6,761 nucleotides of DNA from Acidaminococcaceae bacterium (GTDB lineage: Bacteria > Bacillota > Negativicutes > Acidaminococcales > Acidaminococcaceae): positions 201 to 6,961 of the forward strand of contig DOSQ01000191.1 in NCBI GenBank assembly GCA_003512125.1, read 5' to 3'. Positions 6,264 through 6,761 of this stretch are shown here, in pieces. The position numbers and the translations under genes were made by a program. Within the stretch, counting starts at the first letter, position 1, and every line of letters begins with the position of its first letter. Below the pieces are notes generated by a model. The model ran no database searches, was not told the origin of the DNA, and saw only the letters and a list, made by a program, of their open reading frames with translations.

Positions 6264-6314
6264 GAATATGGTCAATATAATAATTTTTGGTTTTCTGCCA
6301 GACTTTTACAGGCA

Positions 6315-6761
6315 TTACAGACGGAATGCAAAAGGCTGGTATGCATAACAACGGATCGGACGTCCATATCCGTCCAGCCCCGGTTTAAACCGAAAACCGC
6401 CGGCTGCGTTCAATGCCGCCTGATCCAGCGCGCCGTTTCCGCTGGACCTGGCCAGTACAACGGACTCCACGCCGCCGCTCTTTCCTACCAGGAAACGTAC
6501 CACCGCTGTCCCGGTGATTCCGCCTTTACGGCACGATTCCGGATAGGACGGCATACGGGAACGAGTAACTCTTGGAGGCACAGCGGGAGCCTGGATCGCA
6601 TCACTGGCAGGACCGATTCCGGGGCCTTTCCCGCCACTGGTTCCGGAGTTCGTACCGGATCCGGTACCTCCGGGAGCCGTATGTTTAGGTTGCGCTGCAG
6701 GTTTTTGCGTTGGCTGCTTCTTTTGCGGTATGGGTTTTTCCCGCTTTTCCACAATATCGTC
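6315..6761 (-). CDS. TonB-family energy transducer, C-terminal 148 residues (N-terminus beyond window)
   Basis: The frame is open to the right edge and ends at TAA (6317-6315). The visible part begins with a Lys/Pro/Gln-rich periplasm-spanning stretch, then a Gly/Ser/Thr-rich linker. It ends in a TonB C-terminal domain of about 80 residues: MPSYPESCRKGGITGTAVVRF, FLVGKSGGVESV, SSGNGALDQAAL, FRFKP and a final PFAFRL strand. The N-terminal membrane anchor expected for TonB is not in the window; a GTG at 6752 is an internal valine codon, not a start. TonB couples the inner-membrane proton gradient (with ExbB/ExbD) to outer-membrane receptors for heme, cobalamin or siderophores, so it fits the neighbouring transporter. 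Its terminator at 6217-6263 makes it a separate transcription unit from the small protein. Confidence 0.93.
   Translation of the reverse strand, partial: DDIVEKREKPIPQKKQPTQKPAAQPKHTAPGGTGSGTNSGTSGGKGPGIGPASDAIQAPAVPPRVTRSRMPSYPESCRKGGITGTAVVRFLVGKSGGVESVVLARSSGNGALDQAALNAAGGFRFKPGLDGYGRPIRCYAYQPFAFRL

Noticed and set aside
6133..6351. Minus-strand open frame of 72 codons
   Set aside because: Starts inside the tonB 3' end and runs through the tonB terminator hairpin and inverted repeats; no RBS or recognisable product.
6485..6754. Minus-strand 89-codon frame and a GTG 'start' of tonB at 6752
   Set aside because: The 89-codon frame is an out-of-frame shadow; the tonB frame stays open to the window edge and the expected membrane anchor is missing, so the gene is simply truncated.

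Overview
The window reads as part of a metal/tetrapyrrole acquisition locus from a Gram-negative anaerobe with Firmicutes-like translation signals. It contains a TonB C-terminal domain, which implies an outer membrane. It also has strong AAGGAG-type ribosome binding sites, a classic lipoprotein SBP and a BmrR-like MerR regulator. That mix fits the Negativicutes (Selenomonadales/Veillonellales-like) best; this is inference from gene content, not from a marker gene.

Left part (1-4475, minus strand): a tight operon read right to left. In transcription order it encodes a radical SAM/SPASM protein, a periplasmic-binding lipoprotein, a FecCD/BtuC-type permease, and a CobN/BchH-family large chelatase subunit that runs off the left edge. 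Gaps are 14-32 bp and each gene has its own Shine-Dalgarno. No ABC ATPase is seen; it is probably beyond the left edge or elsewhere.

Middle (4476-5624): a 140-bp intergenic region with face-to-face promoters separates this operon from a divergent MerR-family regulator carrying a GyrI/BmrR-type effector domain. The operon promoter has the long (19-bp) spacer typical of MerR-activated promoters, with a 12-bp perfect palindrome in it. A bidirectional intrinsic terminator follows the regulator.

Right part (5692-6761, minus strand): a 104-residue His/Lys-rich protein made of two tandem copies of one helical repeat, with a very strong RBS and a TTGACA-N19 promoter. That promoter carries the same TATATAGT octamer at the same spacer position as the operon promoter. 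Upstream are a cluster of CCCTGTATA-type inverted repeats, a TonB terminator, and the 3' part of a tonB-like gene.

Working model (inference): TonB energises outer-membrane import of a metallo-tetrapyrrole or metal chelate, the lipoprotein and permease move it across the inner membrane, and the CobN-like protein inserts or removes the metal. The MerR protein senses a small organic ligand and switches on both the operon and the small His-rich protein. The latter may bind the cargo or be modified by the radical SAM enzyme. The cargo (heme, cobalamin or another chelate) cannot be decided from this sequence.
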